A stretch of 64,000 bases of DNA, from the NCBI GenBank assembly GCA_013388855.1, contig JACAEM010000013.1:62001-126000 (forward strand). The letters run 5' to 3'. The notes under the pieces are model-generated. The model worked only from the letters and a program-made list of their open reading frames with translations. It made no database searches and was not told where the DNA came from. Positions 1 to 8,591 of this stretch are shown piece by piece. Within the stretch, counting starts at the first letter, position 1. Every line of letters starts with the position of its first letter. The DNA is from Chloroflexota bacterium (GTDB lineage Bacteria > Chloroflexota > Anaerolineae > Anaerolineales > Villigracilaceae). The position numbers were made by a program, and so were the translations under genes.

Positions 1-1
1 T

Positions 2-64
2 CCGAAGAGTTTCTTCGAGCGCATCACTCTGGAACTCGCAATCTGGCCCCGTGCAGGGAAGTAA
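2..64 (+). CDS. C-terminal fragment of a gene cut by the window edge
   Basis: Frame 2 stays open from the left edge to a TAA at 62-64 and ends in a plausible protein tail (...ELAIWPRAGK). A strong intrinsic terminator starts 17 bases later on the same strand, which supports a plus-strand gene ending here. Only about 20 residues are visible, so no family can be named. Frame 1 is also open to about 81, but its stop runs into the terminator stem, so frame 2 is preferred. Confidence 0.35.
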   Translation, partial: PKSFFERITLELAIWPRAGK

Positions 65-80
65 ATTTAGGCTGGAAATA

Positions 81-115
81 AAACAGACCCGCCAAACGGC
101 GGGTTTGTTTTTGTT
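81..115 (+). terminator. Intrinsic terminator after the edge gene
   Basis: The arms at 81-93 and 98-110 pair almost perfectly around an AAAC loop. The core is ACCCGCC/GGCGGGT, extended by A/T pairs and one G-T. A T-rich run follows on the plus strand. It would end transcription of the gene finishing at 64. It also lies downstream of minus-strand greA and could act on both. Confidence 0.8.
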
Positions 116-199
116 TTGCGTTTAGGGACTTCACGCCTCGACGGGTTTTGCCATTATGCAAGCGATTCTTCGCCGTTTCGCGGCTTAAAATGGCATGGA

Positions 200-664
200 C
201 TACTCGATCTTCAAGACCTTGAATTTCATCTTCCCGCTGGGAGTTTGCGCCTCGACCACATCCCCGACCTTATGACCCATCAACGCGGAGCCGATGGGGG
301 ATTCGTTCGAGATCTTCCCGTTGCGCGGATCAGCTTCCTTAGCGCCGACCACGTGGAAGGTTTCCGGGTCAAACCCCTCCTCCTGAATGGTGACTATCGC
401 TCCGACCTCCACAACGTCGCTTTGTTTCTTTTCGATGATGACCGCGTTGCGGAGAATGGCTTCCAATTCCATGATGCGACCTTCGAGAAACGCCTGATCC
501 TCCTTGGCTTTGTGGTAATCGGCGTTTTCTGAGAGATCGCCCATCTGAATGGCGGCGCGGAGACGTTGTGCCAGTTCCTCCCGGCGCGGACCGATAAGGT
601 CGGCAAGTTCAGCCTTGAGTCTGGCTTCCCCTTCGGGCGTGAGATACTGGATGGGTTGGGTCAT
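200..664 (-). CDS. greA: Transcription elongation factor GreA
   Basis: GreA (154 aa) binds the RNA polymerase secondary channel and stimulates transcript cleavage in backtracked complexes. The N-terminal coiled coil carries the family signature GDLSENADYHKAKED at about 42-56, with the acidic tip that coordinates Mg2+. The C-terminal FKBP-like domain ends in KFKVLKIE. Length matches the family (about 155-160 aa). The ATG at 664 is preceded by AAGAGG at a good distance. It stands alone, followed on the minus strand by the hairpin at 81-110. Confidence 0.97.
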   Translation of the reverse strand: MTQPIQYLTPEGEARLKAELADLIGPRREELAQRLRAAIQMGDLSENADYHKAKEDQAFLEGRIMELEAILRNAVIIEKKQSDVVEVGAIVTIQEEGFDPETFHVVGAKEADPRNGKISNESPIGSALMGHKVGDVVEAQTPSGKMKFKVLKIE

Positions 665-721
665 TCGTTACCTCTTATTGTTGGTTCTCAATCGTAGAGC
701 GGGATCATCCTCGCTGACCAG

Positions 722-1873
722 CTACGGTTTTTCGTTTGGGTCGAATAGTTTACCATGTTCTTCGATGGCGAAGCGGTCGGTCATGCCTGCAATGTAATCG
801 CAGATTGTCCGTTCCAGACCGCGTTTCTCGATGAAGAATTGGACGTGGTCGGGGAGCATGGTCGGTTCAGAGCAGTAGGCAGTGAACAGGTCCGAGATGA
901 GCCGCTCAGCTTTGACCTGCATCCGCACCACGCGGTAATTGCGGTACAGGTTTTTATACAGGAAGTCCTTCAGTTCCCGGTTGCGGCGCTGCATCTCTTC
1001 GCTGTAGCCGATAACGTTGTATTTCAGTTTCTGAATATCCAGCGCGGACTTGACGCGGCTTTCCTTGAGGCGTTTGTCGGTCGCTTCGACCATGTCGGTG
1101 ACCATGATTCCGACCAACTGGCGGATCATGCGATGACGTTCGATATCATTGAGATTGGGCCCGCGCCAGTGGTAGGTTTCACGCAGGATCTCCCACAGGG
1201 CGATGCCTTCGAGCATGTGCGGGGTGATCATCCCGGAGCGAAGTCCATCGTCGAGGTCGTGCGTCGTGTAGGCAAGCTCATCGGCGACGTTGGCGATCTG
1301 TGTTTCGAGGTTGCCGCGCAGTTCGGGGTTATAGTCGCGCGCGTCGGAGATGTCGTACTCCGATTCGTGTTTGACCATGCCTTCGCGCACCTCCCAGGTG
1401 AGGTTCAGCCCGGGGAATTCGGGGTAGCGTTGTTCGAGTTCGGTGACGATGCGCAGGGACTGCTTGTTGTGGTCGAAGCCGCCAAAGTCTTTCATCAGCC
1501 GGGCAAGGACCACTTCGCCGGAGTGGCCGAAGGGGGAGTGACCGAGGTCGTGAGCAAGGCAAATGCTCTCGACGAGGTCTTCGTTTCCGCCGAGGGCGCG
1601 AGCCAGCGTCCGCCCGATCTGGGCAACTTCCAGCGTGTGGGTGAGGCGGGTGCGGAAGTAGTCGCCTTCGTAGTTGATGAAGACCTGAGTCTTGTATTCC
1701 AGTCGGCGAAAGGCAGTGGTATGGAGGATGCGGTCGCGATCGCGCTGAAAGGAGGTGCGGTAGTCCGGTTCGTTATCCAGGTAGGCGCGTCCCTTGGTGT
1801 CCTTGCTGCGCATGCCGTAGGGAGCGAGACTCTTGTCTTCGATCTCTTCGAGTTGCTGACGGGTAAAGTACAT
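722..1873 (-). CDS. dgt: dGTPase-like HD-domain triphosphohydrolase
   Basis: This 383-aa protein belongs to the dGTP triphosphohydrolase-like HD family, which releases tripolyphosphate from dNTPs. The HD metal site is visible: His79 in LTHTLEV, then AHDLGHSPFGH at about 107-117 with His108-Asp109. The downstream stretch YTTHDLDDGL is also typical. The frame is open further upstream, but that extension is a translation of the tRNA-Leu and a palindromic repeat. The ATG at 1873 is preceded by AAAGG eight bases away, so it is the real start. The exact dNTP substrate cannot be read from sequence. Confidence 0.93.
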   Translation of the reverse strand: MYFTRQQLEEIEDKSLAPYGMRSKDTKGRAYLDNEPDYRTSFQRDRDRILHTTAFRRLEYKTQVFINYEGDYFRTRLTHTLEVAQIGRTLARALGGNEDLVESICLAHDLGHSPFGHSGEVVLARLMKDFGGFDHNKQSLRIVTELEQRYPEFPGLNLTWEVREGMVKHESEYDISDARDYNPELRGNLETQIANVADELAYTTHDLDDGLRSGMITPHMLEGIALWEILRETYHWRGPNLNDIERHRMIRQLVGIMVTDMVEATDKRLKESRVKSALDIQKLKYNVIGYSEEMQRRNRELKDFLYKNLYRNYRVVRMQVKAERLISDLFTAYCSEPTMLPDHVQFFIEKRGLERTICDYIAGMTDRFAIEEHGKLFDPNEKP

Positions 1874-1893
1874 GATCGACCTTTCAGAACAAG

Positions 1894-1973
1894 ATGTCAT
1901 TGCGAGCCTTCGGGAAGCAATCTTGTTGCACAGGGAGATTACTTCGACGACAAACGCCGTCTCGCAATGACAT
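1894..1973. repeat. REP-like palindromic element
   Basis: A perfect 13-base inverted repeat, ATGTCATTGCGAG at 1894-1906 and its complement at 1961-1973, encloses an inner imperfect pair (GAAGCAATCT and AGATTACTTC). This resembles the TCATTGCGAG-type extragenic palindromes scattered in many environmental genomes (general knowledge). It sits between the tRNA and the dGTPase gene and is not coding. Only one copy was seen here. Confidence 0.75.
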
Positions 1974-1981
1974 GGATGTTG

Positions 1982-2065
1982 TGGGGCGAGAGGGGGTCGA
2001 ACCCTCACGGTATTGCTACCGACAGATTTTAAGTCTGTTGCGTCTGCCGATTCCGCCATCGCCCC
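1982..2065 (-). tRNA. tRNA-Leu (anticodon TAA)
   Basis: An 84-nt class II tRNA. The acceptor stem pairs GGGGCGA with TCGCCCC. The anticodon arm is ACAGA-CTTAAAA-TCTGT, giving anticodon TAA. A long variable arm and the T-arm GAGGGTTCGACCCCCTC follow. The 3' CCA is not encoded: the bases after the discriminator A read CAAC. It lies on the same strand as, and upstream of, the dGTPase-like gene. Confidence 0.96.
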
Positions 2066-2130
2066 GGCAGGAAGTATTTTACCTTAAATCGAAATGACTG
2101 TTATAGGGAAACCCTATCTTACGGGGAGTT

Positions 2131-2895
2131 CTACTTCGAAATACTCTCCAGCCTTGACGCGTTATCTTTGTTCAGCAGGCAGCGGCTCCACAGGTCCTTG
2201 ATGATGAACGGAAGATACAAAATCAAAAATGTCACGATGCCCAGACCTTCCATGTACAGGATATAAATGGGCCACTCGGGCAGCAGATCGAGCAGGGAGG
2301 CGGTGGGGGGCTTGTGGTTGATCATCAAGTAATTGCTGCCGATGGCGTTGTTCAGGAAATAGATGGGGATCATGTACAGGTTCATCCAGACGGCGACTCT
2401 CAGCATGGACTTCCACGTCGGGCGGAAGCCTTCGACAGCGGTCATGTAGATGGCGGAGGTGACAATCAGTCCGTGCGAGATGAAGGTCTGGAAGAAGCGA
2501 AAATGCGGATAGCCGTAAACCCCCAAGTCAGGCGTGGCGAGCGCCTGGATTGCCCCGCCGATACCCATGAAGTACATGAACTCATAAATGCGGTAGCTCT
2601 TTGTCACCAGCATCCACGCGCCGAGCCAGACGAGGATACTGCATACTTGCAGCGGCAGCATGGTTTGGATGGTCCATTTGCCGGCGGAATAATTCCACCA
2701 ATGCCAGGCGATCTCATTTCCCCACAGGATCAACGCCAGCGTCCAGCGGATGGCGCTTTTGGTCGAGTCCGAGGCGTATTTGAAGCGGAGCAAAAGCAGG
2801 TTGAGCAGAACCAGACATCCCAGCGCGGCGAGATGCGCGGTTCCAAGAAAGTGGAAGGCGGGACCTTTCCAATCCCCGGCGAAGAATTGATCCAT
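2131..2895 (-). CDS. TIGR02206/YwaF-type integral membrane protein
   Basis: A 254-aa protein with about six to seven hydrophobic segments and little soluble sequence. It matches the conserved membrane family TIGR02206 (Bacillus YwaF-like). Typical features are conserved Trp/His-rich patches (EIAWHWWNYS near the second helix) and the MLPLQVCSI segment in the third. No enzymatic function is established for this family. The ATG at 2895 follows a GAGGAG ribosome site. It is an isolated minus-strand gene, divergent from the aminotransferase at 3031. Confidence 0.85.
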   Translation of the reverse strand: MDQFFAGDWKGPAFHFLGTAHLAALGCLVLLNLLLLRFKYASDSTKSAIRWTLALILWGNEIAWHWWNYSAGKWTIQTMLPLQVCSILVWLGAWMLVTKSYRIYEFMYFMGIGGAIQALATPDLGVYGYPHFRFFQTFISHGLIVTSAIYMTAVEGFRPTWKSMLRVAVWMNLYMIPIYFLNNAIGSNYLMINHKPPTASLLDLLPEWPIYILYMEGLGIVTFLILYLPFIIKDLWSRCLLNKDNASRLESISK

Positions 2896-3018
2896 AATGG
2901 CTCCTCAGGATGCAGTCGCCCCGAAAGTTTTATATGATTCGAGCCTGCCGCTCGAACCTTCGGGATGATGTGGAATGACCGGAATTTTACAACAGACCGA
3001 AAGTATACAGCAACATCA

Positions 3019-3024
3019 TATAAT
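3019..3024 (+). promoter_or_regulatory. TATAAT -10 box, leaderless start
   Basis: A perfect TATAAT ends 6 bases before the ATG at 3031, so transcription would begin at or next to the start codon. There is no Shine-Dalgarno sequence and no clear -35 box. It is one of a series of such sites in this window. Confidence 0.7.
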
Positions 3025-3030
3025 TGCCGC

Positions 3031-4194
3031 ATGACAGATTTCAAACAATATTTTCTGCTCGACCCGGAAATTCACTTCCTCAACCACGGTTCATTCGGGG
3101 CTACGCCGAAACCCGTCATGGACGCGTACCAGCGCTGGCAGATGCGGCTCGAACGACAGCCGGTGTTGTTTCTGGGTCGCGAGTACGATGCGCTTTTAAG
3201 AGAATCCCGGCAGGCACTGGGGGAATTCCTCCACGCCGACGCGGACGACCTCGCCTACATCCCCAACGCCACCCACGGCGTGAACATCATCGCCCGTTCG
3301 ATGGACCTCCAACCCGGTGACGAGATTCTCACCACCGACCACGAATACGGCGCATGTGATTTTGCTTGGGAATACGTCTGCGGCAAAACTGGGGCAAATT
3401 ACCTCCACCGGTCCATCCCTTTGCCGCCCGGCTCGGAGGAGGAAATCGTGGAGCAATTCTGGACGGGCGTCACGCCGCGGACGAAGGTAGTCTATCTCAG
3501 TCATATCACCTCGCCGACCGCGCTCCGCCTGCCCGTGGAGCAAATCTGCCGCCGCGCCGGGGAAGCGGGCATCCTCAGCCTCGTGGACGCGGCTCATTCG
3601 CCCGGTCAGATTCCTCTCGACCTCCAGTCCCTTGGCGCGGATGTGGTTTTCGGCAATTGCCACAAGTGGATGCTTGCCCCGAAAGGCGCGGGCTTTCTGT
3701 ATGTTCGCCGCGAGGTGCAACACCTGATTGAGCCGTTGATCGTCAGTTGGGGATACCATGCCATGCCCGAGACGACAACCGGCTCCCGTTTCATCGACCT
3801 TTTGCAATGGACGGGCACCAAGGACCCCGCCGCGGCGCTCGCTGTCCCTGCCGCGCTTGCGTTCATGCACGAACATCATTGGGAGGAGGTGCGCTCTGAG
3901 TGTCGCCGCCTGCTTCGCGAAGCCGTCGAACGGGTTTGCGATCTCACCGGACTGCCCCCGGTCTATCCGCTCGATTCGGATTTTTACAGTCAGATGGGAG
4001 TCGCACCGCTCCCGCCCTGCAATACAGCTATCCTCAAATCCCGGTTGTACGATGAATACTGGGTCGAGGTCCCGTTGACCCAGTGGCGTGACCGTCAATT
4101 CGTGCGTATCTCGATCCAGGCATACAACACCCGTGAAGATGTGGATGCGCTCGTGGATGCGTTACACTCTCTTTTGCCTCAGGTGAGGTTGTAG
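3031..4194 (+). CDS. Class V aminotransferase, isopenicillin-N-epimerase-like
   Basis: A PLP fold-type I protein of 387 aa. The start signature LNHGSFGATPKPV at about 17-29 is typical of the isopenicillin N epimerase-like/cysteine desulfurase-like group. LVDAAHSPGQ carries the PLP-pyridine Asp (186). HKWMLAPKGAGF places the Schiff-base Lys at 212. A longer frame starts at 2965, but the ATG at 3031 lies 6 bases after a TATAAT box and begins where homology begins. The substrate is not determinable: such proteins act as epimerases, desulfurases or lyases. It stands alone between divergent and unrelated genes. Confidence 0.85.
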   Translation: MTDFKQYFLLDPEIHFLNHGSFGATPKPVMDAYQRWQMRLERQPVLFLGREYDALLRESRQALGEFLHADADDLAYIPNATHGVNIIARSMDLQPGDEILTTDHEYGACDFAWEYVCGKTGANYLHRSIPLPPGSEEEIVEQFWTGVTPRTKVVYLSHITSPTALRLPVEQICRRAGEAGILSLVDAAHSPGQIPLDLQSLGADVVFGNCHKWMLAPKGAGFLYVRREVQHLIEPLIVSWGYHAMPETTTGSRFIDLLQWTGTKDPAAALAVPAALAFMHEHHWEEVRSECRRLLREAVERVCDLTGLPPVYPLDSDFYSQMGVAPLPPCNTAILKSRLYDEYWVEVPLTQWRDRQFVRISIQAYNTREDVDALVDALHSLLPQVRL

Positions 4195-4421
4195 GATATG
4201 TTCCGCTTCCGCCTGTACGGAAGGCTGATTCTGTTTACAATTGCCCGCCCACTCTTCCGGCGCGTCCGCTTTCGTGTAGAGATGTAGGCGAATCGTAGGT
4301 TTTTCGCTGGAACAAACGCCGGAAGGAGGCCGTTATACTTAAACGGTGTCAAACCATCCCGGCGCGAGAGGCGAATGCATCTCGTTTCGCCGCGCGTTCG
4401 GGAAATCAATCCTGAGGTGTT

Positions 4422-5243
4422 ATGACCTTCACACGCAAATCCCTCTCCGTGCTCTTGCTTGTCTTCCTTCTGCTGACCTCCTGCGGGGGAGGACAGGCAG
4501 CCGCCGAGCCTACCATCGACGCGAATGCCATCGCTGAAACCATTGCCGCATCCTTTTTCCAAACGCAGACCGCCCTGGTCCCGCCTGCCACGCAGACCTT
4601 CACCTCCACGGTGCCTCCTCTTGTAACTGACACCGCCATCGTGTTGCCAACCATCCCAGTGGCTTCCCCCACCACGCAGGTCATCTATTATGCTCCCTCC
4701 GCCACCCCAACCCTCAATTTGACGTTGACGCGTACGCCCACCGGCACTCTGCCGACTGCAACCGTTGACCCAACCAAGCTGGCATATGGATGCAATAACC
4801 TGTTGTTGATCGCGGACGTGACCATTCCCGCAGGGACGGTGATGAAGCCCAATCAGCAGTTTACAAAGACCTGGAAGGTTGCCAACACCGGCACATGTGA
4901 TTGGGTGTATCTCTATCATCCTGTCCTGTTCAGCGGCGATGGGATGAACGCAAAAGTGCCGAATCTCGGCAAGGTCATCCCGCCGGGGAAATGGACGCAG
5001 ATCGACGTTGTGTTGACCGCGCCAAAAAACCCGGGAACATATACCGGTTATTGGCGGTTTGCCGACCAGAACGGTAATATGTTTGGTTCCACGTTGACCG
5101 TTTCCATCGTTGTCAGCGCGCCGACCAATACCCCCAAGCCGACTTCAACCTCGACCACCGCCCCTCCGACGACAGCGGCTCCCACCGGCACGTTTACGCA
5201 GGAACCCACGGCGACGCCGGAAACGCCTACAGCCACTCCCTAG
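4422..5243 (+). CDS. Lipoprotein with NBR1-type Ig-like domain
   Basis: A surface lipoprotein of 273 aa. A signal peptide with lipobox LLTSC gives lipidation at Cys21. A Thr/Pro-rich spacer (about 30-118) follows. Then comes an Ig-like beta domain (about 120-232) with the NBR1-type pattern (TFTKTWKVxNTGTCxW..., PPGxWTxI, GTYxGYWRF), including Cys124 and Cys159 that could form a disulfide. The tail is again Thr/Pro-rich. Such modules are common in Anaerolineae secreted proteins. The role is unknown; an adhesive or scaffolding one is only inference. A hairpin follows at 5266-5307. Confidence 0.85.
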   Translation: MTFTRKSLSVLLLVFLLLTSCGGGQAAAEPTIDANAIAETIAASFFQTQTALVPPATQTFTSTVPPLVTDTAIVLPTIPVASPTTQVIYYAPSATPTLNLTLTRTPTGTLPTATVDPTKLAYGCNNLLLIADVTIPAGTVMKPNQQFTKTWKVANTGTCDWVYLYHPVLFSGDGMNAKVPNLGKVIPPGKWTQIDVVLTAPKNPGTYTGYWRFADQNGNMFGSTLTVSIVVSAPTNTPKPTSTSTTAPPTTAAPTGTFTQEPTATPETPTATP

Positions 5244-5265
5244 CGGGCACTCTGGAAATTTACCT

Positions 5266-5307
5266 TTCACCGCAGAAAATACAGATCAGATGGTTTTCTG
5301 CGGTGAA
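5266..5307 (+). terminator. Perfect 14-bp hairpin after the lipoprotein gene
   Basis: TTCACCGCAGAAAA at 5266-5279 and its exact complement at 5294-5307 enclose a 14-base loop. It lies 22 bases after the lipoprotein stop. The following T-run is short (ATTT), so termination is likely but not textbook. Confidence 0.6.
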
Positions 5308-5515
5308 TTTCGATTCGAGGAACGCTCACTGGAAGCCGGACCTTCTTTGCTTTCAGTGAGGAAACAACCGATGCAGACATGCCGTGAAGGGAATCGAGGA
5401 TTGTTCGTTTTCTCTCCATGAATGAGGCTTGCCAGCCAGCCACCCTTGAGACGGTATAATACACAAATAAATTGACGGGCTTTCGATTTGAAATAACAGC
5501 CCGAATCAGGAGACT

Positions 5516-6394
5516 ATGAATATCACACTTGCACTCGGCGGCGGCGGGGCGAAGGGAAATTCGCACATTGGCGTTATCCGCCGTCTCGAAAAAGAGGGCT
5601 ATAAGATCGATGCAGTTGCAGGGACCAGCTTCGGCGGTATTGTCGCGGTCTTTTATGCGGCAGGCTATTCCAGTGACCAGATCGAGAACCTGTTCTCCAG
5701 CCTCGATCAGGCAAGTCTATACGGACACTCGCCGGACCAGGGACCATCTCTGCTGGGGCTGGCAGGCGCTGCGAAATGGTTGAAGGAGGTATTTGGCGAG
5801 AAAACATTTGCCGACCTCAAACTTCCCTGCGCGGTTACAGCTGTCGATTTGAAAAGCGGAAACGAGGTCACACTGTCCAAGGGCAGGGTTGTGGATGCCC
5901 TCCTTGCAACGGTGGCGGTGCCGGGCGTCCTGCCGCATGTTACCATGGGTGAGTGGGAACTAGTCGACGGCGGTGTGTTGAACCCCGTCCCGGTTTCGGT
6001 GGCGCGCTCGCTTGCGCCGAAATTACCTGTGGTGGCAGTCGTGCTGACCGAGCCGCTGGGCGTGCCTGCCCGGACGTGGACCCTGCCGGTTCCAAATATC
6101 ATCCCTCACGCGCTGATAAGCCGCCTGGCACGTGTCAGTTATGCCCGGGCGTTCGATATCTTCCTACGCTCGCTCGATATTGTGGATCGCGCCATCGCCG
6201 AATATCGTCTCGAAGTCGACAAACCGGACGTCATCATCCGCCCTCGGGTGAATGGTATCAACATCTTCGACAAGGTGGATGTGCGCGCGGTCGCCAGGCT
6301 CGGAGAAGAAGCGACCGAGATGATCCTGCCTGAGTTGAAAAAATCGTTTACGTGGCAGAGCCGTCTGCGGCGCGCCCTTGGAGTTGAATTATGA
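5516..6394 (+). CDS. Patatin-like phospholipase
   Basis: A 292-aa patatin/RssA-type serine acyl hydrolase. The oxyanion-hole glycine run GGGGAKG is at 8-14. The nucleophile elbow GTSFG at 36-40 places Ser38, and the catalytic Asp is in VDGGVLNPVP (Asp151), giving the Ser-Asp dyad. No signal peptide is present, so it acts inside the cell or at the inner membrane face. The ATG at 5516 follows CAGGAG. A TATAAT box at about 5455 leaves a roughly 55-nt leader with a small CGGGCT/AGCCCG stem (5476-5503). Its stop overlaps the next ATG by 4 bases. The lipid substrate is unknown. Confidence 0.9.
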   Translation: MNITLALGGGGAKGNSHIGVIRRLEKEGYKIDAVAGTSFGGIVAVFYAAGYSSDQIENLFSSLDQASLYGHSPDQGPSLLGLAGAAKWLKEVFGEKTFADLKLPCAVTAVDLKSGNEVTLSKGRVVDALLATVAVPGVLPHVTMGEWELVDGGVLNPVPVSVARSLAPKLPVVAVVLTEPLGVPARTWTLPVPNIIPHALISRLARVSYARAFDIFLRSLDIVDRAIAEYRLEVDKPDVIIRPRVNGINIFDKVDVRAVARLGEEATEMILPELKKSFTWQSRLRRALGVEL

Positions 6395-6618
6395 GCAAAG
6401 ACTTGAGAAAATATTCACAGGAGACCTACGTGCGCCTCGCCCTCGGCGCGGCGATCCTATTGTTGGTCGTAGGGGTCGGGTTGATCTGGATTTTCTATGG
6501 AGGCGGCGCGGCAGGCATGGGGTTGACCTGTCTGCTTGCGGGGTTTGCGCCGGTAATCCTCATCCTCCTCGTCTTTGTTGCCATGGATTGGATTCTCAGA
6601 CATGCCAGACCCAAATAA
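6391..6618 (+). CDS. Small two-helix membrane protein
   Basis: A 75-aa protein that is not a recognised family. It has a charged N-terminus (MSKDLRKYSQ), two hydrophobic helices at about 16-36 and 43-68, a Gly-rich turn between them, and a basic tail. It overlaps the patatin stop by ATGA, so it is translationally coupled. The esterase ATG at 6602 lies inside its 3' end. Membrane anchoring for the flanking lipid/ester hydrolases is possible but inferred from order only. Confidence 0.7.
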   Translation: MSKDLRKYSQETYVRLALGAAILLLVVGVGLIWIFYGGGAAGMGLTCLLAGFAPVILILLVFVAMDWILRHARPK

Positions 6619-7261
6619 CACCACATTGACCACCTTCGAAGGTTGGACTCTGCGCGTGCGGGAGACGACGCATCGCCCGCCCCGCCTGCTGGTCCTGCTC
6701 CACGGATTCACCGGTGACGAAAACTCGATGTGGGTCTTTGCGCGCGACATGCCCTCCCGGTATTGGATGGTCGCCCCGCGTGCGCCTCACATCACCGATC
6801 CGTACGGTTATTCATGGCGCCCGGTTCTTTCCGGGACTTTCGGCAGACCCACCCTCGATCAGCTTCGACCCTCCGCCGAGGCGTTGATCCGCTTCATCGA
6901 CGCGTATTCAGCATCGGTCGGGGTCGAGGCGGGTACCTTCGACGTGATGGGATTCAGTCAAGGGGCGGCGATGTGCAACCTGTTGGCGTTCCTGTATCCG
7001 CACCGCATCCACAAGACGGGCATCCTGGCTGGGTTCGTCCCGAGTGGGTTAGAAGAACTGGTCACACAACGTCCATTGAGAGGCAAGGAATTCTTCGTCA
7101 CGCATGGCACAAAGGACGAGATGGTGACGATTGACCGGGCACGCGCTTCAATCTCGCTGCTTGAACAGGCGGGCGCGCGTGTGACCTATTGCGAGGACGA
7201 AGTTGGACATAAGGTCAGTGTGACCTGCTTGCGCGGGTTGCGCGAATTCTTTGCAGATTAA
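6602..7261 (+). CDS. Phospholipase/carboxylesterase-family hydrolase
   Basis: An alpha/beta hydrolase of 219 aa in the phospholipase/carboxylesterase group. LLHGFTGDE forms the oxyanion strand at about 32-40. The nucleophile motif GFSQG gives Ser119. THGTKDEMV gives the acid Asp172, and DEVGHKVS gives His203, so the triad is complete. The ATG at 6602 is preferred to an upstream in-frame start because homology begins there. It overlaps the 75-aa gene by 17 bases, making a three-gene unit with patatin. No secretion signal is present. Confidence 0.88.
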   Translation: MPDPNNTTLTTFEGWTLRVRETTHRPPRLLVLLHGFTGDENSMWVFARDMPSRYWMVAPRAPHITDPYGYSWRPVLSGTFGRPTLDQLRPSAEALIRFIDAYSASVGVEAGTFDVMGFSQGAAMCNLLAFLYPHRIHKTGILAGFVPSGLEELVTQRPLRGKEFFVTHGTKDEMVTIDRARASISLLEQAGARVTYCEDEVGHKVSVTCLRGLREFFAD

Positions 7262-7416
7262 TCGTCTCTCACTAAGCTGTTGACGCTCATTTTGTTTGCA
7301 GGTATCCTTACACATCTCCTGTCATTGTGGGCATGATGAAACAATCTCGACGCTCAACGGGAGGTTGCTTTGTCGGGAGAAACCCATCCTCACAATTGAC
7401 ATTTGCAGGTGAATGA

Positions 7417-8568
7417 ATGAATCGAAGAGTAACCCGTCGTGATTTTCTCAAACTGGCCGGAATGGGGTTGGGCGCGTTGGCGTTTACCCCACCAAAAGCG
7501 TTTGATTTTGAGGAGTTGTCCCGTCCCAAGCGCCTGCCCCAATTCCTGAACAGTGACATCATTGGTCGTGTTGTCGATCCCGATATCGATCTGCGGAACC
7601 GCCCGACCAATGATCCCAATTTGAATACTTCCATTGCCAAGCTGCCCGCGGATACGCTCGTCGAGTGGAACAGACAGGTGGTGGGTAATGTGATTGGCGG
7701 ATTATCCAACCAGCGGTATGTGGAGACGCCGCAAGGCTACATCTACGCCTCTGTCCTTCAGCCGACGCGTAACCTGCCCAATGCCCCCATCACGGAGATT
7801 CCCGCCGGGCAGAAGGGGTTCTGGGCGGAAGTAACCGTCCCGTATGTCAACCTGGCGCATGAGGGTAATATCGCCTCTCCGTGGTTGCAGGATCACATCG
7901 CTTATAACTTTCCGCCGCGTTTGTACTATAGTCAGGTGGTGTGGATCGATCAGATTCGCACGAGCAATGGCTTTGTGGAATATCGCTGGAACGAAGATGC
8001 CGGTCACGGTTATGGTTATGGCGCGTATGGCGAATTCTTCTGGGGGGACGCTGTGGGCTTTAAGGTCCTGACCGAAGAGGACGTGGCGCCTATCAGTCCG
8101 GATATCGATCCCAACGATAAGAAGATTTTGGTTGACCTGGACTATCAGACCCTTTCCTGCTATGAAGGAAATACAGAAGTCTATTTCTGTCAGATCTCCA
8201 GCGGACTTAAATACGACCCGGCGACTGGGCAGGTCAGCAGTAAACTTGCCACTCCGGTGGGCAACTTGTTGACCCATTGGAAGATTATCTCTTTGAATAT
8301 GACCGCCGGGAGTTTTCAGTCCGGATATTCCACGCCGGCGGTGCCGTGGTCCACAATGATCAGCGGCGACGGGATCGCCATCCACGGCGCGTTCTGGCAT
8401 AATGCTTTTGGCGAGAAGCGGTCGCACGGTTGTATCAATGTCACGCCTGAAGATTCAAAGTGGATCTTCCGTTGGACGACGCCTTATGTTTCCCTCGCAC
8501 AAAGTGAGGTGCGCGTTTCCCTTCCCGACCACGGGACGATTGTAGTCTCCTCGGAAATAACTTTTTAG
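7417..8568 (+). CDS. Tat-exported L,D-transpeptidase (YkuD domain)
   Basis: This 383-aa protein cross-links or modifies peptidoglycan through an active-site cysteine. The N-terminus carries a twin-arginine signal (RRDFLKLAGMG) and a short hydrophobic stretch. The central region (about 40-225) probably holds SH3-like beta domains. The C-terminal YkuD domain shows IHGAFWHNAFGEKRSHGCIN with catalytic Cys339 in SHGC. It acts outside the membrane. It precedes ccdA, which handles extracytoplasmic thiol chemistry; a functional link is speculative. Confidence 0.92.
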   Translation: MNRRVTRRDFLKLAGMGLGALAFTPPKAFDFEELSRPKRLPQFLNSDIIGRVVDPDIDLRNRPTNDPNLNTSIAKLPADTLVEWNRQVVGNVIGGLSNQRYVETPQGYIYASVLQPTRNLPNAPITEIPAGQKGFWAEVTVPYVNLAHEGNIASPWLQDHIAYNFPPRLYYSQVVWIDQIRTSNGFVEYRWNEDAGHGYGYGAYGEFFWGDAVGFKVLTEEDVAPISPDIDPNDKKILVDLDYQTLSCYEGNTEVYFCQISSGLKYDPATGQVSSKLATPVGNLLTHWKIISLNMTAGSFQSGYSTPAVPWSTMISGDGIAIHGAFWHNAFGEKRSHGCINVTPEDSKWIFRWTTPYVSLAQSEVRVSLPDHGTIVVSSEITF

Positions 8569-8591
8569 AACAAGGTCATTAGGAATAAATT

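Noticed and set aside
755-2032. Long plus-strand open frame (425 codons)
   Set aside because: It is the antisense shadow of the dGTPase-like gene; its composition mirrors that gene and it covers a tRNA.
1874-2059. N-terminal extension of the dGTPase-like frame
   Set aside because: These codons are a read-through of the tRNA-Leu gene and the palindromic repeat; a ribosome site and homology begin at 1873.
3196-4098. Minus-strand open frame of 300 codons
   Set aside because: It is antisense to the class V aminotransferase, with no recognisable motifs.
5325-5360. Imperfect inverted repeat CTCACTGGAAG/CTTTCAGTGAG
   Set aside because: It is mismatched and not followed by a T-run or gene start. 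It is probably chance or a minor fold in the gap before the patatin gene.
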